Positions 26,061 through 37,300 of a stretch of DNA of 64,000 nucleotides are shown in pieces. The position numbers were made by a program, and so were the translations under genes. This DNA comes from Wolbachia endosymbiont of Oedothorax gibbosus. GTDB lineage: Bacteria > Pseudomonadota > Alphaproteobacteria > Rickettsiales > Anaplasmataceae. The first letter of the stretch is position 1. Every line of letters starts with the position of its first letter. The DNA is taken from positions 806,001-870,000 of the forward strand of contig NZ_OW370567.1 in NCBI RefSeq assembly GCF_936270435.1. The letters are read 5' to 3'. The notes beneath the pieces are model-generated. The model was not told where the DNA came from, ran no database searches, and worked only from the letters and a program-made list of their open reading frames with translations.

Positions 26061-28166
26061 ATGTTAAAAAAATATCTAAAATCAGCAATATATCTATCCC
26101 TTTTAATATATGTATATATATCAGTTTTTAGCTACAACTATAAAGATCCTTCCTTAAACACGGCTACAAATAAGGAAGTGACAAATTTAGGTGGAATAGT
26201 AGGTTCATATTTAGCTGATATATTGGTTCAATTTCTTGGATTAACTAGTGTTACAATAGCTACAACCATAGTTTACTTGTTGATATCAAAAAGGTCGCTG
26301 AAAATTCTCTATTTAATATTAATCAATTTAGGGATATGTGCTATACTACCACAACTTTCGCTAGGCATCACTGCAAGGTACAGACACAGTGGAATAATAG
26401 GGAATACACTAATTAATAACTGTCCGTTTTATATATTTGTGATAGTAACATCAATAGGTCTTGTAGGATTGGTTGGTTGGAAGAAAATAACTTACTTTCT
26501 ATTCTTCTTATGTAAAAAAATAGTTTGCTTATTTGTAAATGTTCCATTCTTCAGATCACATAAAACTACTGAGTATTCAATTGCACCATTAGTAGTAGAA
26601 GAAAAACATAGAACTAAAATCACTACTAAACAACAACCAAAAGAAAGACAGAAAAAAGCTACCAAAGAAATTTTCAGTGAGTTCGAGTTTCCAAGCATTC
26701 ATTTACTTTCTAAAGCAGAGGAGTCTTTGCAGAGAAAGCAGCTGAATGAAATGGAGAGCAATAAAAATTTATCTCTGCTGGAACAAGTCCTGAGTGATTT
26801 TGGCGTGCAAGGAAAAATTATCAGTGTATGCTATGGGCCGGTTGTGACTTTATACAAACTTGAACCACAAGCTGGTACAAAATCTGCAAGAGTAATTGGC
26901 CTTGCAGATGACATTGCACGTTCGATGAGTGCACTCTCTGCACGTATTTCAATAATTCGTGGGCAAAATGCTATGGGAATAGAGTTGCCGAGCAAGGAAC
27001 GGGAAATTGTAATGCTGCGTGATTTGCTTGAATCACCAGAATACCAAAATGCGAACTTAAATCTTCCAATTGCACTTGGCAAAGAAATAAGTGGAAAACC
27101 AGTGATTGCAGATCTAACTAAAATGCCCCACTTGCTCGTTGCTGGAACCACAGGGTCTGGTAAATCAGTTGCAATTAACACTATGATTCTTTCACTCGTT
27201 TATCGATTAAATCCTGATGAATGCAAGATGATAATGATCGACCCAAAAATGCTTGAGCTTTCAATATATGATGCAATACCACATCTAATAACGCCAGTGG
27301 TAACAGAGCCAAAAAAGGCTGTAGTCGCTCTTAAGTGGATAGTAAAAGAGATGGAAAATCGCTATCGCATGATGTCGTATTTGAATGTGCGCAACGTAAT
27401 AAACTATAACCAAAAAATCACAGAAGCGATGAATAGTGGGATAGAATTAGAACGTGTTGTACAGATTGGCTTTAACTCAACAACAGGCAAACCTCTGTTT
27501 GAAAAAATGCCAATCAAAATGGAAACATTTCCGTATATTGTAGTGATCGTGGATGAAATGGCAGATTTGATGCTTGTTGCCGGCAAAGAAATAGAGTGCT
27601 CCATTCAGCGTTTGGCGCAAATGGCCAGAGCTGCAGGAATACATATCATAATGGCAACACAACGCCCATCTGTGGATGTGATAACAGGTGTGATAAAAGC
27701 AAACTTTCCAACAAGAATCAGTTTTGCTGTTACTTCTAAGATAGATAGCCGCACAATACTTGGCGAACAAGGGGCTGAACAATTACTCGGTATGGGTGAT
27801 ATGCTTTACATGGCTTCTGGTGGTAAGATTATTCGAGTTCACGGTCCATTTGTGAGTGATGATGAGGTGCAAGATATAGTTGATCATTTGAAAATGCAAG
27901 GTGAGCCAAATTACATGGAGGAAATTACCAAAGAAGATGAAAATTCTTCTGTGGAATCAGAAGGTGAAGCAGAGGATGAAGAAAATGACCTCTACAATCA
28001 AGCAGTGGCCATTATTCAAAGGGATCAAAAAGTTTCAACCAGTTACATTCAAAGGCAGCTTAGAATAGGCTATAACAGAGCTGCAAATATTGTTGAAAGA
28101 ATGGAAAAGGAAGGTATTGTCAGCGCACCAAGTTACTCAGGGAAGAGAGAGATATTGGTTGAATAA
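26061..28166 (+). CDS. ftsK: DNA translocase FtsK
   Basis: 701 residues. FtsK pumps DNA at the division septum and activates XerCD dimer resolution. Four N-terminal membrane helices (to about residue 155) are followed by a short basic linker, shorter than in E. coli. Then come the alpha/beta motor with Walker A AGTTGSGKSVAINTM (about residues 360-374) and Walker B YIVVIVDEMADLM, and RAAGIHIIMATQRPSVDVIT. The C-terminal winged-helix gamma domain that reads KOPS is present (LYNQAVAIIQRDQKVSTSYI). Intact; no WPE insert. Confidence 0.95.
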   Translation: MLKKYLKSAIYLSLLIYVYISVFSYNYKDPSLNTATNKEVTNLGGIVGSYLADILVQFLGLTSVTIATTIVYLLISKRSLKILYLILINLGICAILPQLSLGITARYRHSGIIGNTLINNCPFYIFVIVTSIGLVGLVGWKKITYFLFFLCKKIVCLFVNVPFFRSHKTTEYSIAPLVVEEKHRTKITTKQQPKERQKKATKEIFSEFEFPSIHLLSKAEESLQRKQLNEMESNKNLSLLEQVLSDFGVQGKIISVCYGPVVTLYKLEPQAGTKSARVIGLADDIARSMSALSARISIIRGQNAMGIELPSKEREIVMLRDLLESPEYQNANLNLPIALGKEISGKPVIADLTKMPHLLVAGTTGSGKSVAINTMILSLVYRLNPDECKMIMIDPKMLELSIYDAIPHLITPVVTEPKKAVVALKWIVKEMENRYRMMSYLNVRNVINYNQKITEAMNSGIELERVVQIGFNSTTGKPLFEKMPIKMETFPYIVVIVDEMADLMLVAGKEIECSIQRLAQMARAAGIHIIMATQRPSVDVITGVIKANFPTRISFAVTSKIDSRTILGEQGAEQLLGMGDMLYMASGGKIIRVHGPFVSDDEVQDIVDHLKMQGEPNYMEEITKEDENSSVESEGEAEDEENDLYNQAVAIIQRDQKVSTSYIQRQLRIGYNRAANIVERMEKEGIVSAPSYSGKREILVE

Positions 28167-28320
28167 CAATCTTGTAATACCTTAATTTAAGTTTCCGCAC
28201 TTTCAAAAAGCAAGTTAAACAAAATTATTAAAAAGTCAATACATAATGACAATTGATTTAATACTAATTTAAGTACTGAGAACGTATAATTATAATATAT
28301 TAATTAACTAGGGGGTAAAA

Positions 28321-28833
28321 ATGTCAACAAATTGGCTTCATGATTTTTTTTTCGGTTCTAATGAATCGACAATAAAAGCACTAGAAAAACTTCAACAGAT
28401 GGATGCTGAGCAGTTTCAAAAGGCATTCAGTGCATTAGAAAAATTGCAAAAAGGTCAACAGATCAACGCTGATCAACTTCAAATTGCATTTAGCAGGTTA
28501 GAGGAATTGCAGGCAACTCAAAAGATCGATGCTGAACGGTTCGAAAGTATACAAAAGTATTTAGACGGTTTGCAGGAAAGACTTGCAGACGTGGAAGAAA
28601 AAGTGGAAACACTTACAGAGGCAGTAGGAGAACAAGAAAAAACACTACTAATTTGTACCATAGCCACTGCTGTTGCCGCAATAGCGGTCGCTTCTTTTGT
28701 TGCATTCTGTATCTATCAGGGAGTTAAGCTTGAGAGGGAGAAAGAAAAGAACTCGCTTGATCAAGATACACCAAACACAGAACTTAATGCAGGTGTAGAT
28801 ATTTCTGAAAAGCCGAATAACTATAAAAGTTAA
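28321..28833 (+). CDS. Unknown coiled-coil membrane protein
   Basis: 170 residues. Residues about 20-100 are a heptad-patterned coiled coil with three loose repeats (EKLQQMDAEQFQKAFSALEK, GQQINADQLQIAFSRLEE, TQKIDAERFESIQKYLDG). A single membrane helix follows (about residues 105-132, LLICTIATAVAAIAVASFVA), then a charged tail. AGGGGG precedes the ATG by 5-6 bases, a strong ribosome site. No enzyme motif. The topology suggests a tail-anchored or bitopic protein. Not recognised. Confidence 0.65.
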   Translation: MSTNWLHDFFFGSNESTIKALEKLQQMDAEQFQKAFSALEKLQKGQQINADQLQIAFSRLEELQATQKIDAERFESIQKYLDGLQERLADVEEKVETLTEAVGEQEKTLLICTIATAVAAIAVASFVAFCIYQGVKLEREKEKNSLDQDTPNTELNAGVDISEKPNNYKS

Positions 28834-28859
28834 CTTAGCTGCATAACACTCTTCTTAAG

Positions 28860-28886
28860 AAGGTGTTACATAGCTTGTAACACCTT
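28860..28886 (+). terminator. Hairpin after the coiled-coil gene
   Basis: A perfect 10-bp stem AAGGTGTTAC...GTAACACCTT with a 7-base loop, 27 bases after the stop codon. Only a weak T-rich tract follows (ACTCTTCTCT), so it may be a terminator or a transcript-end stabiliser. Confidence 0.55.
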
Positions 28887-29034
28887 ACTCTTCTCTTAGC
28901 CTATGTAGGTTTTTTGATAGCAAACATATCACTTTTTAGAAAAATATTTGTATTGTAAAGTTAGTAAAGATTCTGGTTTACTTAAAGTTTGTTAATTGCT
29001 ATCTTTTAAAACACGATATTTACTATAGCACCAT

Positions 29035-29646
29035 ATGCTTAGGATTTTTTCTAAAGTTTTGTTTATATTAATATTTTTGGTTTCTAGCTTTTTTACTGTG
29101 CATAGTGCTGGAGCTAAATCTAAGCTCAGTAAGAAATACATACCTCCTGGTAACCCTGGTGGTGCAAACTTTCATACAGATGAGGATTTTGCTGAGTCAT
29201 ATAAACTGTATGAGAAGCGTAGGGAATTGCTCAAGAAAAAAAAGTCACAAGATCGAGCTATAAATAAAGAAGATCTAATCAAAAAATTAAAAGAGAAAAA
29301 AATTGCTAGTCTTGATAATGAGCCAAATGACATGGAAGCGTGCATAGTTGACGATGAAGAGAGCGCTATGATAAATCAGCATGGTATTAATATCGCACGT
29401 TTAAAGGGTGCTGTATTTATAGATCAAGAGCCAGTTTCCCAGTATGAAAGCGAGCAGCATGAACAAGAAGAGAAGAAAGTTACTTCAACACGAGAAAAGA
29501 AAGTTTCTCCTATAAATATCACTATAAAAGAAACTCCTTCAAGAAGAACGTGCTCACATGATTCTATTGCTAATTTGGATAACGTAGATGCTTATAGTTT
29601 GAATGGTTCGAGTTCATTTGGCAGCGTAGCTGACACAGTAAAATAG
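29035..29646 (+). CDS. Unknown secreted or periplasmic protein
   Basis: 203 residues. A clear signal peptide ([20 protein letters not shown] then TVHSAGA) should be cleaved near Ala-Gly-Ala. The mature part is hydrophilic and lysine/glutamate-rich, with a [20 protein letters not shown] segment and a low-complexity, Ser-rich C-terminus ([16 protein letters not shown]). No catalytic motif is evident. It lies 17 bases upstream of ispG on the same strand and may be co-transcribed. Not recognised beyond being exported. Confidence 0.65.
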   Translation: MLRIFSKVLFILIFLVSSFFTVHSAGAKSKLSKKYIPPGNPGGANFHTDEDFAESYKLYEKRRELLKKKKSQDRAINKEDLIKKLKEKKIASLDNEPNDMEACIVDDEESAMINQHGINIARLKGAVFIDQEPVSQYESEQHEQEEKKVTSTREKKVSPINITIKETPSRRTCSHDSIANLDNVDAYSLNGSSSFGSVADTVK

Positions 29647-29663
29647 TATCACAATTAATAAGT

Positions 29664-30944
29664 ATGCTAGATAAAGATCTGATATTGAATGACGATGCAT
29701 ATGAATTATCGCCAATTTCCAGGCACAAAACTCATGTTGTAGAAGTTGGAAAAGTAAAGATAGGCGGAAATAATCCTGTAGTTGTACAATCTATGGCGCT
29801 TGGTGTGCATATAGATTCTGATAATATAAAAAGTAGCGCAAAACATTATGCAAAAGAAATAACAGAACTAGCGCGCGCAGGTTCAGAGTTAGTACGGATT
29901 GCTTTGAATTCAGAGGAAGTAGCAAGGGCAATACCTTATATAGTAGAAGAGATAAATAAAGAAGGTTTTGACGGTAAAATATTGGTAGGCTGCGGTCAAT
30001 ATGAGCTAGATAAATTAGTTCAAGATTATCCAGACAACATCAAAATGCTGGGTAAAATTAGGATGAATCCAGGCAATGTAGGCTTTGGCGACAAACGTGA
30101 TGAAAAATTTGAAAGAGTTATAGAGTATGCAATAACACATGATCTTCCTGTCAGAATTGGAGTAAATTGGGGTAGTCTTGATAAGTACCTTTCACAAAAA
30201 CTAATGGATGAAAACTCCTTGTTCAGTGATCCAAAACCTTCTGACGTTGTATTACGCAAGGCACTTGTAATGTCTTCTCTTAATAGCGCACGGAAAGCTG
30301 AAGAAATTGGCCTCAGTGCAGATAAAATAATCATTTCGTGTAAAGTCAGTAGAGTACAAGATTTAATTTCGGTCTACACAGCGCTTGTAAAATTTTCTAA
30401 TTATGCTTTGCACTTGGGCTTAACTGAAGCTGGTATGGGCAATAAAGGCGTGATAAATACCACAGCAGGGCTTACTTATTTATTGCAAAATGGTATTGGA
30501 GACACAATACGTGCTTCTTTAACTCAACGCCCTGGTGAATCGCGTACTAATGAAGTGATAGTGTGTCAGGAAATATTGCAGTCTATAGGCTTGCGACACT
30601 TTAACCCTCAAGTTAATTCATGTCCTGGTTGTGGGCGCACAAGTAGCGATCGTTTTCGTATATTAACTGAAGAGGTGAATGGCTATATAAAAACTCATAT
30701 GCCGATATGGAAGAAAAAGAATCCAGGTGTAGAGCATATGAGCATCGCTGTTATGGGATGCATAGTAAACGGTCCTGGAGAAAGCAAACACGCAAATTTG
30801 GGAATCAGCTTGCCTGGATATGGAGAAAAACCTGTTTCAGCAGTCTACAAAGACGGCAAGTATTTCAAAACTTTACAAGGTGATAATGTCTCTGAAGAAT
30901 TTAAGGCAATTATTGATAATTATGTGAAGGAGCATTACACGTAA
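29664..30944 (+). CDS. ispG: 4-hydroxy-3-methylbut-2-enyl diphosphate synthase
   Basis: 426 residues. IspG reductively opens MEcPP to HMBPP in the MEP isoprenoid pathway, using a [4Fe-4S] cluster. The N-terminal TIM-barrel half contains [18 protein letters not shown]; the C-terminal cluster domain has [13 protein letters not shown] and [20 protein letters not shown], which carry the three Cys and one Glu ligands. Length fits the alphaproteobacterial short form. ispE lies further along the same strand in this window. Confidence 0.95.
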   Translation: MLDKDLILNDDAYELSPISRHKTHVVEVGKVKIGGNNPVVVQSMALGVHIDSDNIKSSAKHYAKEITELARAGSELVRIALNSEEVARAIPYIVEEINKEGFDGKILVGCGQYELDKLVQDYPDNIKMLGKIRMNPGNVGFGDKRDEKFERVIEYAITHDLPVRIGVNWGSLDKYLSQKLMDENSLFSDPKPSDVVLRKALVMSSLNSARKAEEIGLSADKIIISCKVSRVQDLISVYTALVKFSNYALHLGLTEAGMGNKGVINTTAGLTYLLQNGIGDTIRASLTQRPGESRTNEVIVCQEILQSIGLRHFNPQVNSCPGCGRTSSDRFRILTEEVNGYIKTHMPIWKKKNPGVEHMSIAVMGCIVNGPGESKHANLGISLPGYGEKPVSAVYKDGKYFKTLQGDNVSEEFKAIIDNYVKEHYT

Positions 30945-31049
30945 CCTTTCACGGTTAATTAATAGATAAATCGCAAATAAAAATTAAATCTAGTTTTTCT
31001 TTTTTCGTTATTAATACATTTATAACACAATTGAGTTTAAATAGTTGGT

Positions 31050-31415
31050 ATGAAAAGCTTTTTACGAAATTTCTTACACTATCTTCTGTCATCCCAGTAC
31101 TCCTTTCTTGTCATCCCAGTCTGGGGTCCAGAAAACTTACAGGTAATAAAAACTGGTCACGCGCTACCCAGGACGTGGTGTACAAGAATCCTACTAACTT
31201 TACTATTAATTCTATTTCCACTTTTAGCATCATCTATAAGCATTGAGGGCATTGAAGAAAATTGCGATTACGCATATTACCCTAAATTAGATGATGATGC
31301 TGCTGATGAGTTATACGTTATAAAGCGAAATTATTATAGATATGGGGAGAAATTAAAAATATTAGCAGATGAGAGAATAAAGGAGATCACTTTAGTAGGG
31401 GCTAGTGATAAATAA
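31050..31415 (+). CDS. Small unknown protein with WPE-altered N-terminus
   Basis: 121 residues. The N-terminal about 45 codons are translated from a WPE (31089-31135: TGTCATCCCAGTACTCC...CCAGTCTGGGGTCC) and its flank. After it comes a hydrophobic stretch ILLTLLLILFPLLASSIS, probably the original signal peptide or membrane anchor. The C-terminal soluble part (EENCDYAYYPKLDDDAADEL ... EITLVGASDK) has no recognised motif. The palindrome may have displaced the true start, so function is doubtful. Confidence 0.45.
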   Translation: MKSFLRNFLHYLLSSQYSFLVIPVWGPENLQVIKTGHALPRTWCTRILLTLLLILFPLLASSISIEGIEENCDYAYYPKLDDDAADELYVIKRNYYRYGEKLKILADERIKEITLVGASDK

Positions 31416-31425
31416 TTATACTGTT

Positions 31426-31475
31426 AGACTGCATTCTGTGAAAAACACATTTGAGTTTTCTTCAATTTAAAGTAA
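31426..31475. repeat. 50-bp dispersed repeat (copy 1)
   Basis: AGACTGCATTCTGTGAAAAA followed by CACATTTGAG(T/C)TTTCTTCAA is repeated at 41184-41233 with about three mismatches. One copy lies behind the truncated murC, the other upstream of the Rpn fragment. Nature unknown; it may be the end of a lost element. Confidence 0.6.
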
Positions 31476-31515
31476 AGACAAAAAATTGCTGCTTTCTGAT
31501 AAGCAGAAAATTCCA

Positions 31516-32364
31516 TTATAAATCTTGTCTTTCGACTATATCAATCAACACATCAAATTCTATACTGTTATTGTGTTGCTTAATGTTACTTGCTCTGACA
31601 TTACTCATTTTAGCAGCGTGTAACACTGATTTTTTTTTCTGGATCCCAATTTGGGTGACAGAAAAAGGTTTATCAGTATCTTCAAACCCAAACGTTATAG
31701 AGTTACTTGCATCATCATTAATGTCTATAGAATCAGGTAGAATCGCACAGTCTGACTTATTTATAAATTGAGAGAATGCATTTTTGATATCGTCAAATGT
31801 ACCGTAATGATCCATATGATCGTCGTTAATACTCGTTATAACAGCAATATTTGCAGGAATTTTTAGCATGGTTCCATCAGACTCATCAGCTTCGATTAAA
31901 AAAATGTCACCCCTTCCAAGTCTTGAATTACTTTGATATGAATTCAGTATTCCTCCCACAATTACAGTTGCATCAATATTAGAATGATCAAAAATGGAAG
32001 CAATCATTGCCGTTGTCGTTGTCTTACCGCTCGAACCTGAAACTGCTATTACATATTTATCTCTTAAAAGTTCAGCAAGCATGTCTGATCTATGCAAAAT
32101 GGTTTTATTGTTATTTCTTGCTGCAACTAACTCCACATTATCAGATTCTATTGCAGAAGAATGTACGACTATTTCAGCTTTGCTTATATTATTAGCATTG
32201 TGACCAATGTAAACTTCTATACCCAGCTCTCGTAATCTATCTATATTGTTGTTTGATTGTGCATCACTACCTTGAACTTTGTAATTGGAATTGTGAAGAA
32301 TTTCAGCAATGGCACTCATTCCAATTCCACCTATACCAATTATATGTATTTGAGCTTTGTTCAT
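31516..32364 (-). pseudogene. murC: UDP-N-acetylmuramate--L-alanine ligase, C-terminally truncated
   Basis: MurC adds L-alanine to UDP-MurNAc, the first peptide step of peptidoglycan (lipid II) synthesis. The start is ATG 32364 ([20 protein letters not shown]). The N-terminal Rossmann domain and the ATP motif [11 protein letters not shown] (residues about 109-117) are present, with [10 protein letters not shown] and NDDHMDHYG of the central domain. The frame then crosses a WPE-like stretch (31637-31672, [10 protein letters not shown]) and stops after 282 residues; the family has about 460-480. The whole C-terminal Mur-ligase domain is missing, so activity is unlikely unless completed elsewhere. 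Confidence 0.8.
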
Positions 32365-32450
32365 ATTGAGCAGTAAACGTTTACTTATTACTAAATTTAT
32401 TATAGTATAATTTAAAATCCTCATGGTATCGAACCCTTTCACTAAATACA

Positions 32451-33125
32451 ATGATAAAAAACCTAGCCTTCCTATGTCTAATATTCGTTTTGATGAGTAG
32501 TTGCAGTGTTAGCAACAGGTTTAATTGCACTGCAGGTCATTATAAAATTGGCAGCAGCTACACAATAAATGGTATAACTTATTATCCAAAAAACTGTAAA
32601 CAATATGAAGAGATAGGGATAGCATCGTGGTATGGAATAGAAGATCATGGCACGCTTACAGCAAATGGTGAAGTGTTTAACCGTCACTTGATCTCTGCAG
32701 CGCATAAGACTCTGCCTCTACCCTGCTTTGTTCTTGTCACTAATTTAGAAAATGGAAGAAAGCTTGTTATAAGGGTTAATGATAGAGGGCCTTTTATTGA
32801 AGGCAGAATAATAGATTTATCAGAAAAAGCAGCTCAAGTCTTAGGATTTCATAAAGTAGGGCTTGCAAAGGTAAAAGTCCAATACCTAAGAAAGATGTCA
32901 GAACAATTGATACAAAATACTCCTCATTATAGAAAGCAGTATGAAAAAGAAATGCAGAAACGTCACCCAAAACAAGACAGTGCAGAAAGTAAGGGATATG
33001 TTGCATTTTTTAAAAGTGCTCAGGCTGCTAAGTCAGCTGCATCGAAGCTTCGCAATCAAGGAATAAAAAATGTTAGATTGCTTTTTAAGAACGATCAATA
33101 TTGCGTGAAAGTGAGTTATAGGTAG
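32451..33125 (+). CDS. rlpA: RlpA-family septal lipoprotein
   Basis: 224 residues. A lipoprotein signal ends in LMSSCSVS (lipobox Cys at residue 18). The double-psi beta-barrel domain has [39 protein letters not shown] and [20 protein letters not shown], the RlpA signature of lytic transglycosylases acting on denuded glycan. The C-terminus ([20 protein letters not shown] to [16 protein letters not shown]) looks like a SPOR domain. It is divergent from murC, with about 86 bases between starts. A cell-wall enzyme next to a truncated murC is notable. Confidence 0.88.
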   Translation: MIKNLAFLCLIFVLMSSCSVSNRFNCTAGHYKIGSSYTINGITYYPKNCKQYEEIGIASWYGIEDHGTLTANGEVFNRHLISAAHKTLPLPCFVLVTNLENGRKLVIRVNDRGPFIEGRIIDLSEKAAQVLGFHKVGLAKVKVQYLRKMSEQLIQNTPHYRKQYEKEMQKRHPKQDSAESKGYVAFFKSAQAAKSAASKLRNQGIKNVRLLFKNDQYCVKVSYR

Positions 33126-33346
33126 AAAACTCTAGGCTCTGCCTAAATAATTTATAATAGATTTCTTGTATAACCACCTTTTGAGTAACCTTTGGCAGTT
33201 TGGATGACAGGAGGTAATGTAAGAAGTCTAATAGCAAGTAATTAATGCTGTTTTTTTCTGATACCAGGTATTACTTAAGTAATGAGATTGACTTTCTTGC
33301 TATAATGTGGTAATTAAAAATATCATTTAAAGCAATAGGTAAAGTT

Positions 33347-34016
33347 ATGACAATGAAATACAAGCAGTGGGAAGAAATATTAAGTGCAGTTAACAATGAG
33401 GGGGGAAACCTAAATGAAAATAATGTAATTGAAAAAATAAAAGAGAGATTAAAAGTAAAAGATAAAGATGAGTATGAAAAGTGGGAAAGAGTTGATTTTG
33501 ATATAAATTACAGGTTTGAATGTGGAGGTTATAAACGGACATTATTATTTATGGCTGGCTCACAGAACAAAAAAGACGTATTGAAATTTCTATGCAAAGC
33601 AAAGAGAATTGATGTTGATGCAAAAGATAAGTATGGAAAACCTCCATGTGACTACACAGGGAAGTTTCTGAAAAAAGTAGAAGAAAAAAACAAATTACCA
33701 CAAGATAAGGATGATAATAAAGGTACAACACGTCTTCTAGGAAAAACAGAGAAAAAACAACCTACATCAGCGGCCATGAAAGGGTTTTTTGTCGGTGGTT
33801 CAGTTGCGGTATTAGGCGCTGCAATAGCAGTGACATTTTTTAGCAACTGGAACAATTGCGGTTGAACTAATGCCTGTGGTAATAGCCGTTGCTGCAATCG
33901 CAACAGCGACACTGGCAGTTGGTGGTGTTACATACATGCTGTCAAAGCCTAGTACTAAAGTGGATGAAACGAAAGAACAACAAAACGTGAATGGGAAGGT
34001 GCCAGGAGCAGCATAA
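33347..34016 (+). pseudogene. Ankyrin-like membrane protein with a homopolymer frameshift
   Basis: The first ORF (33347-33865) has a polar N-terminus, one ankyrin-like unit (RTLLFMAGSQNKKDVLKFLC then IDVDAKDKYGKPPCDYTG), a basic linker and the start of a membrane helix (GFFVGGSVAVLGAAIAVTFF). At a T6 run (33836-33841) the frame goes wrong and stops at 33865. With one T fewer it continues ATGTIAVELMPVVIAVAAIA, a second helix, and a short tail to TAA at 34014-34016, giving about 222 residues. RNA polymerase slippage at T6 could still yield the full protein. Confidence 0.6.
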
Positions 34017-34029
34017 TAGGTAAGTTGTT

Positions 34030-34305
34030 ATAGCTTTTGATAGTAGGCAGGGTGCCATCTAAGTAGCGGACACTGGGACCCGGAAAACTATGGTAGCCTA
34101 GTAATTGCATAATGAATACGGGAATGTTCGTACAGTTGTGTGTCACGCACTGGAATGACATGGTGAGGCGTCATTCCAGTAACCATCTCCGTTCCTGTCA
34201 TCCCAGTACTGGGATGACAAAGGAGGACGTTATTCCAGACTGGAATCTCGGCAACCCCTACGTCATCCCGCTACTTGTTAGCGGCGCGGCGGTATGACGT
34301 AGGAG
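34030..34305. repeat. Palindrome cluster between two genes
   Basis: Degenerate WPE units at about 34048-34085 and 34140-34235 (TGTCATCCCAGTACTGGGAT is a short perfect palindrome), and a second-family copy at 34258-34302 (GTCATCCCGCTACTTGTTAG then CGGTATGACG). No gene is visible in this 337-base gap. Confidence 0.7.
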
Positions 34306-34353
34306 CTATAGACTTTGAAATACTTTTTACCGCACTCTTGCAATCAAGTTTCA

Positions 34354-37300
34354 TCAAAAGTCAGATTGCAGAGTTAAATCCTCCATATAAATAACCACGC
34401 ACTCTATTTGCTTGTTTGGATATATCTCTTGTACTAAGGTTTTATAGATCAACATCTGTTTTTTTATTTCATTTAATGAGGAAACAGAAACGTTACGGTG
34501 TGATTTGTAGTCAATTATGATTGCTTTATCTTGCGTTATGCATAGCCTATCTAGTCGTACTAATACTGACTCGCCATCAATTGTTCCACTCAGTGTAATC
34601 TCTGATTTGCCCTCTAAGTCAAACAAATAGCTATATTTTTCATTAAAGGCTAATATTTTACTGTAAATTTCATCCTTATCTTCGCTGGTGTTTATCTTGT
34701 CAAGATATTTTCTGACCCAGTTTTTTCTCCTTTCTTTTTCTATCTTGGGCATATACTGCAATATGCTGTGGATTATTAAGCCTCTTGTATAACCATCTGT
34801 CATCCCAGTGCTTGACACTGGGATCCAGGCTTCTTTTTCACTGGATTCCAGCGTCACGTGCTGAAATGATATCGAAGAGTGAGTAGCTGATGCTGGCTTT
34901 TCTTCTTTTTCCAGTGTCAAGCACTGGGATGACAGGGGAGGACGCTGGGATGACACCGAAGAGTGGGCTAAAGCTGGTGGAAGGGAAATGACCGGAATAT
35001 CAAAATAATCACGTTTTTTATAAATGTAAGGGTAGTTTGCATTCACACATAGCACTTCAACTTTTTCTTTAAATATTGGCTGTAAACTCCTTTGTTTCTT
35101 TTTATATGGTTCTCCATACTGAGTGATTAGGTCATACCAAGAGCACTTTTGCACTGGCTCTTTACTTAAGATGTATAACTCATCTTCAGCACGCGTGAGT
35201 GCTACGTATAATAAACGCAAATATTCATTATAATCCTCTAGTTTTTTCTCTCTTTTTACTTGATCACAATAAGCATTGTTGTTTTTTCCACACCAAAATG
35301 GCACTTCCGTTCCATCAAAGATAATGCTTTCACTGTTTCTTGGCACTGTGTTTGTATCAACCAAAAATACTATGGGAGCTTGCAGACCTTTTGATTTGTG
35401 AATTGTCATTATTCGCACAGCATTGCGTTCTGATTGCATATCATTCTTAATCTCCGGATTATTCTCCTTGATCCACTGAACAAACGCTTGAAGAGATGGG
35501 TTTTCAAATTGCAACACGAGGTTCATAAATTCGTCTAGAACCTCGAAGCACTCAAGACCTAGCCTTGCAGCAAATTTCTTCTTACCTGTACGCAATATAT
35601 GTGTAAATAGTGCAAGAGGAGACTCTATGCGAGATAAGTTAATGAGATAGCTTAATTCACTATAGATAACCACAGAATAATCCTGAATTCTTTCCCATAG
35701 TGAATGCTCTTTACGATCATATGCAATGTTAAATAAATCATCCTCAGTAAAATTGAATAACGGTGATTTTAAAGCATTTGCAAGAGCTAGATCATTTGTC
35801 TGGAGGAGTAAAAATTCAGCCAAAGCTATTAAGTCCTGCACAGCTATATAGTCCATAATTCTAAAATAATCTCGGCCTACAACTGGCACGTTTGCTTTTT
35901 TAAGTTCGCTTATTATGTAATCAACTAACACGTTTCGTTGTCGTACCAGAACCATAATGTCTCTTGGTTCTATATGGCGATCTTTAGCGACTAAAATCCG
36001 CCCTTCGTTTAACCAATTGTGAATTCTGTTGGCTATTGTTTGAGCAAGTAATCGGTCCGCTATTATATGATTTTTCCTGCATGTCAGAGGAATTTGTAAA
36101 GCTCGCTGTTCTTTCTCTTTACACTTTGGTAACGCTGGCCAAATTTCAATATACCCTTGATCATTTTCTCTATGTGGAACATGTTTTATTTCATTATCAT
36201 TAAAAGATATTTCTGCGCGGAAGTTATTAAATATTCTATCTACAAGCATCAAAACTTCTGGAGTTGAACGAAATGACTTTTCAAGTTGGCATGATATCCA
36301 ACCAGTTTTCGTATGAAAGTATTGTTGCATATAGTTGAATAGATGGGAATTTGCTCCTTGAAATCTGTATATGGATTGTTTTACGTCACCAACTACAAAT
36401 AAGGTTCGCTTTTCATCATTGCCGGCAAAAAATTCATCGCAGAGATTTGTTATAATTTTCCATTGACTGATGCTATTGTCTTGCGCCTCATCAACAAGAA
36501 TGTGATCTATTTTTTGATCCAAGTTAAACAATATCCAATCTTTATGATCTGGGTCGCTGAGAAGATTTGTTGCTAAATCAATTATATCATTGTAGTCAAG
36601 CAGTGCATTTTTTGATTTTTCGCTATTATATAGATCAACATATACTTTAAATATACTAAGTAAGCTGCTGGTTCTCTTGAATATTTGATAAGAGTTCATG
36701 TCTCTTATATGGGTAAATACTACATTCTGAACGCTCTCTATTATTTGCTCTGCATCTTTGAATTTCTCCAAAATACTTTTTGTTGCAATGGATGATATGC
36801 TCTTTTTTTCGTTTGATTCCAATTTGAGAAATACCTTGGCTAAATCTTCTATTCTGGTGTCTTTCCGCTCCATTCCGGTGTCATCCGAGTAGCTGACACT
36901 GGTTCTTTTTTTCTGGATTCCAGTGTCAAGCACTGGAATGACACCATTTGGTACGGACGGTTTTGTGCTATTAAACCAATCAGAGAGCATTGCACTATAA
37001 CTCTGATCTCTTTTACTGCCTTCACTTAATATCTCGGCTAGTCTTTCCACGTGCTCAATTGTTTCACTCTGTAAGTCATGAATTCCATCTGGAGCATTGA
37101 GTTTATCTTTGATATATTTCGAATCATTTGCTGACATCGATCTTTTTACACATAAAGTATAAAGCAAATCACGTAGTTTATTTTCATCAATTTCAGTTGC
37201 AATAAGGTTGATATCATCCTGCACAGTTTCGTTATGAAGCACTTTATTGAATATGAGTGAATGTAATTCTTTACATTCACTCAGTGTACAATTTGGGGCG

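Noticed and set aside
31451..31771. 106-codon plus-strand ORF opposite murC
   Set aside because: It is antisense to the murC reading frame, which has clear Mur-ligase motifs; this is a shadow frame.
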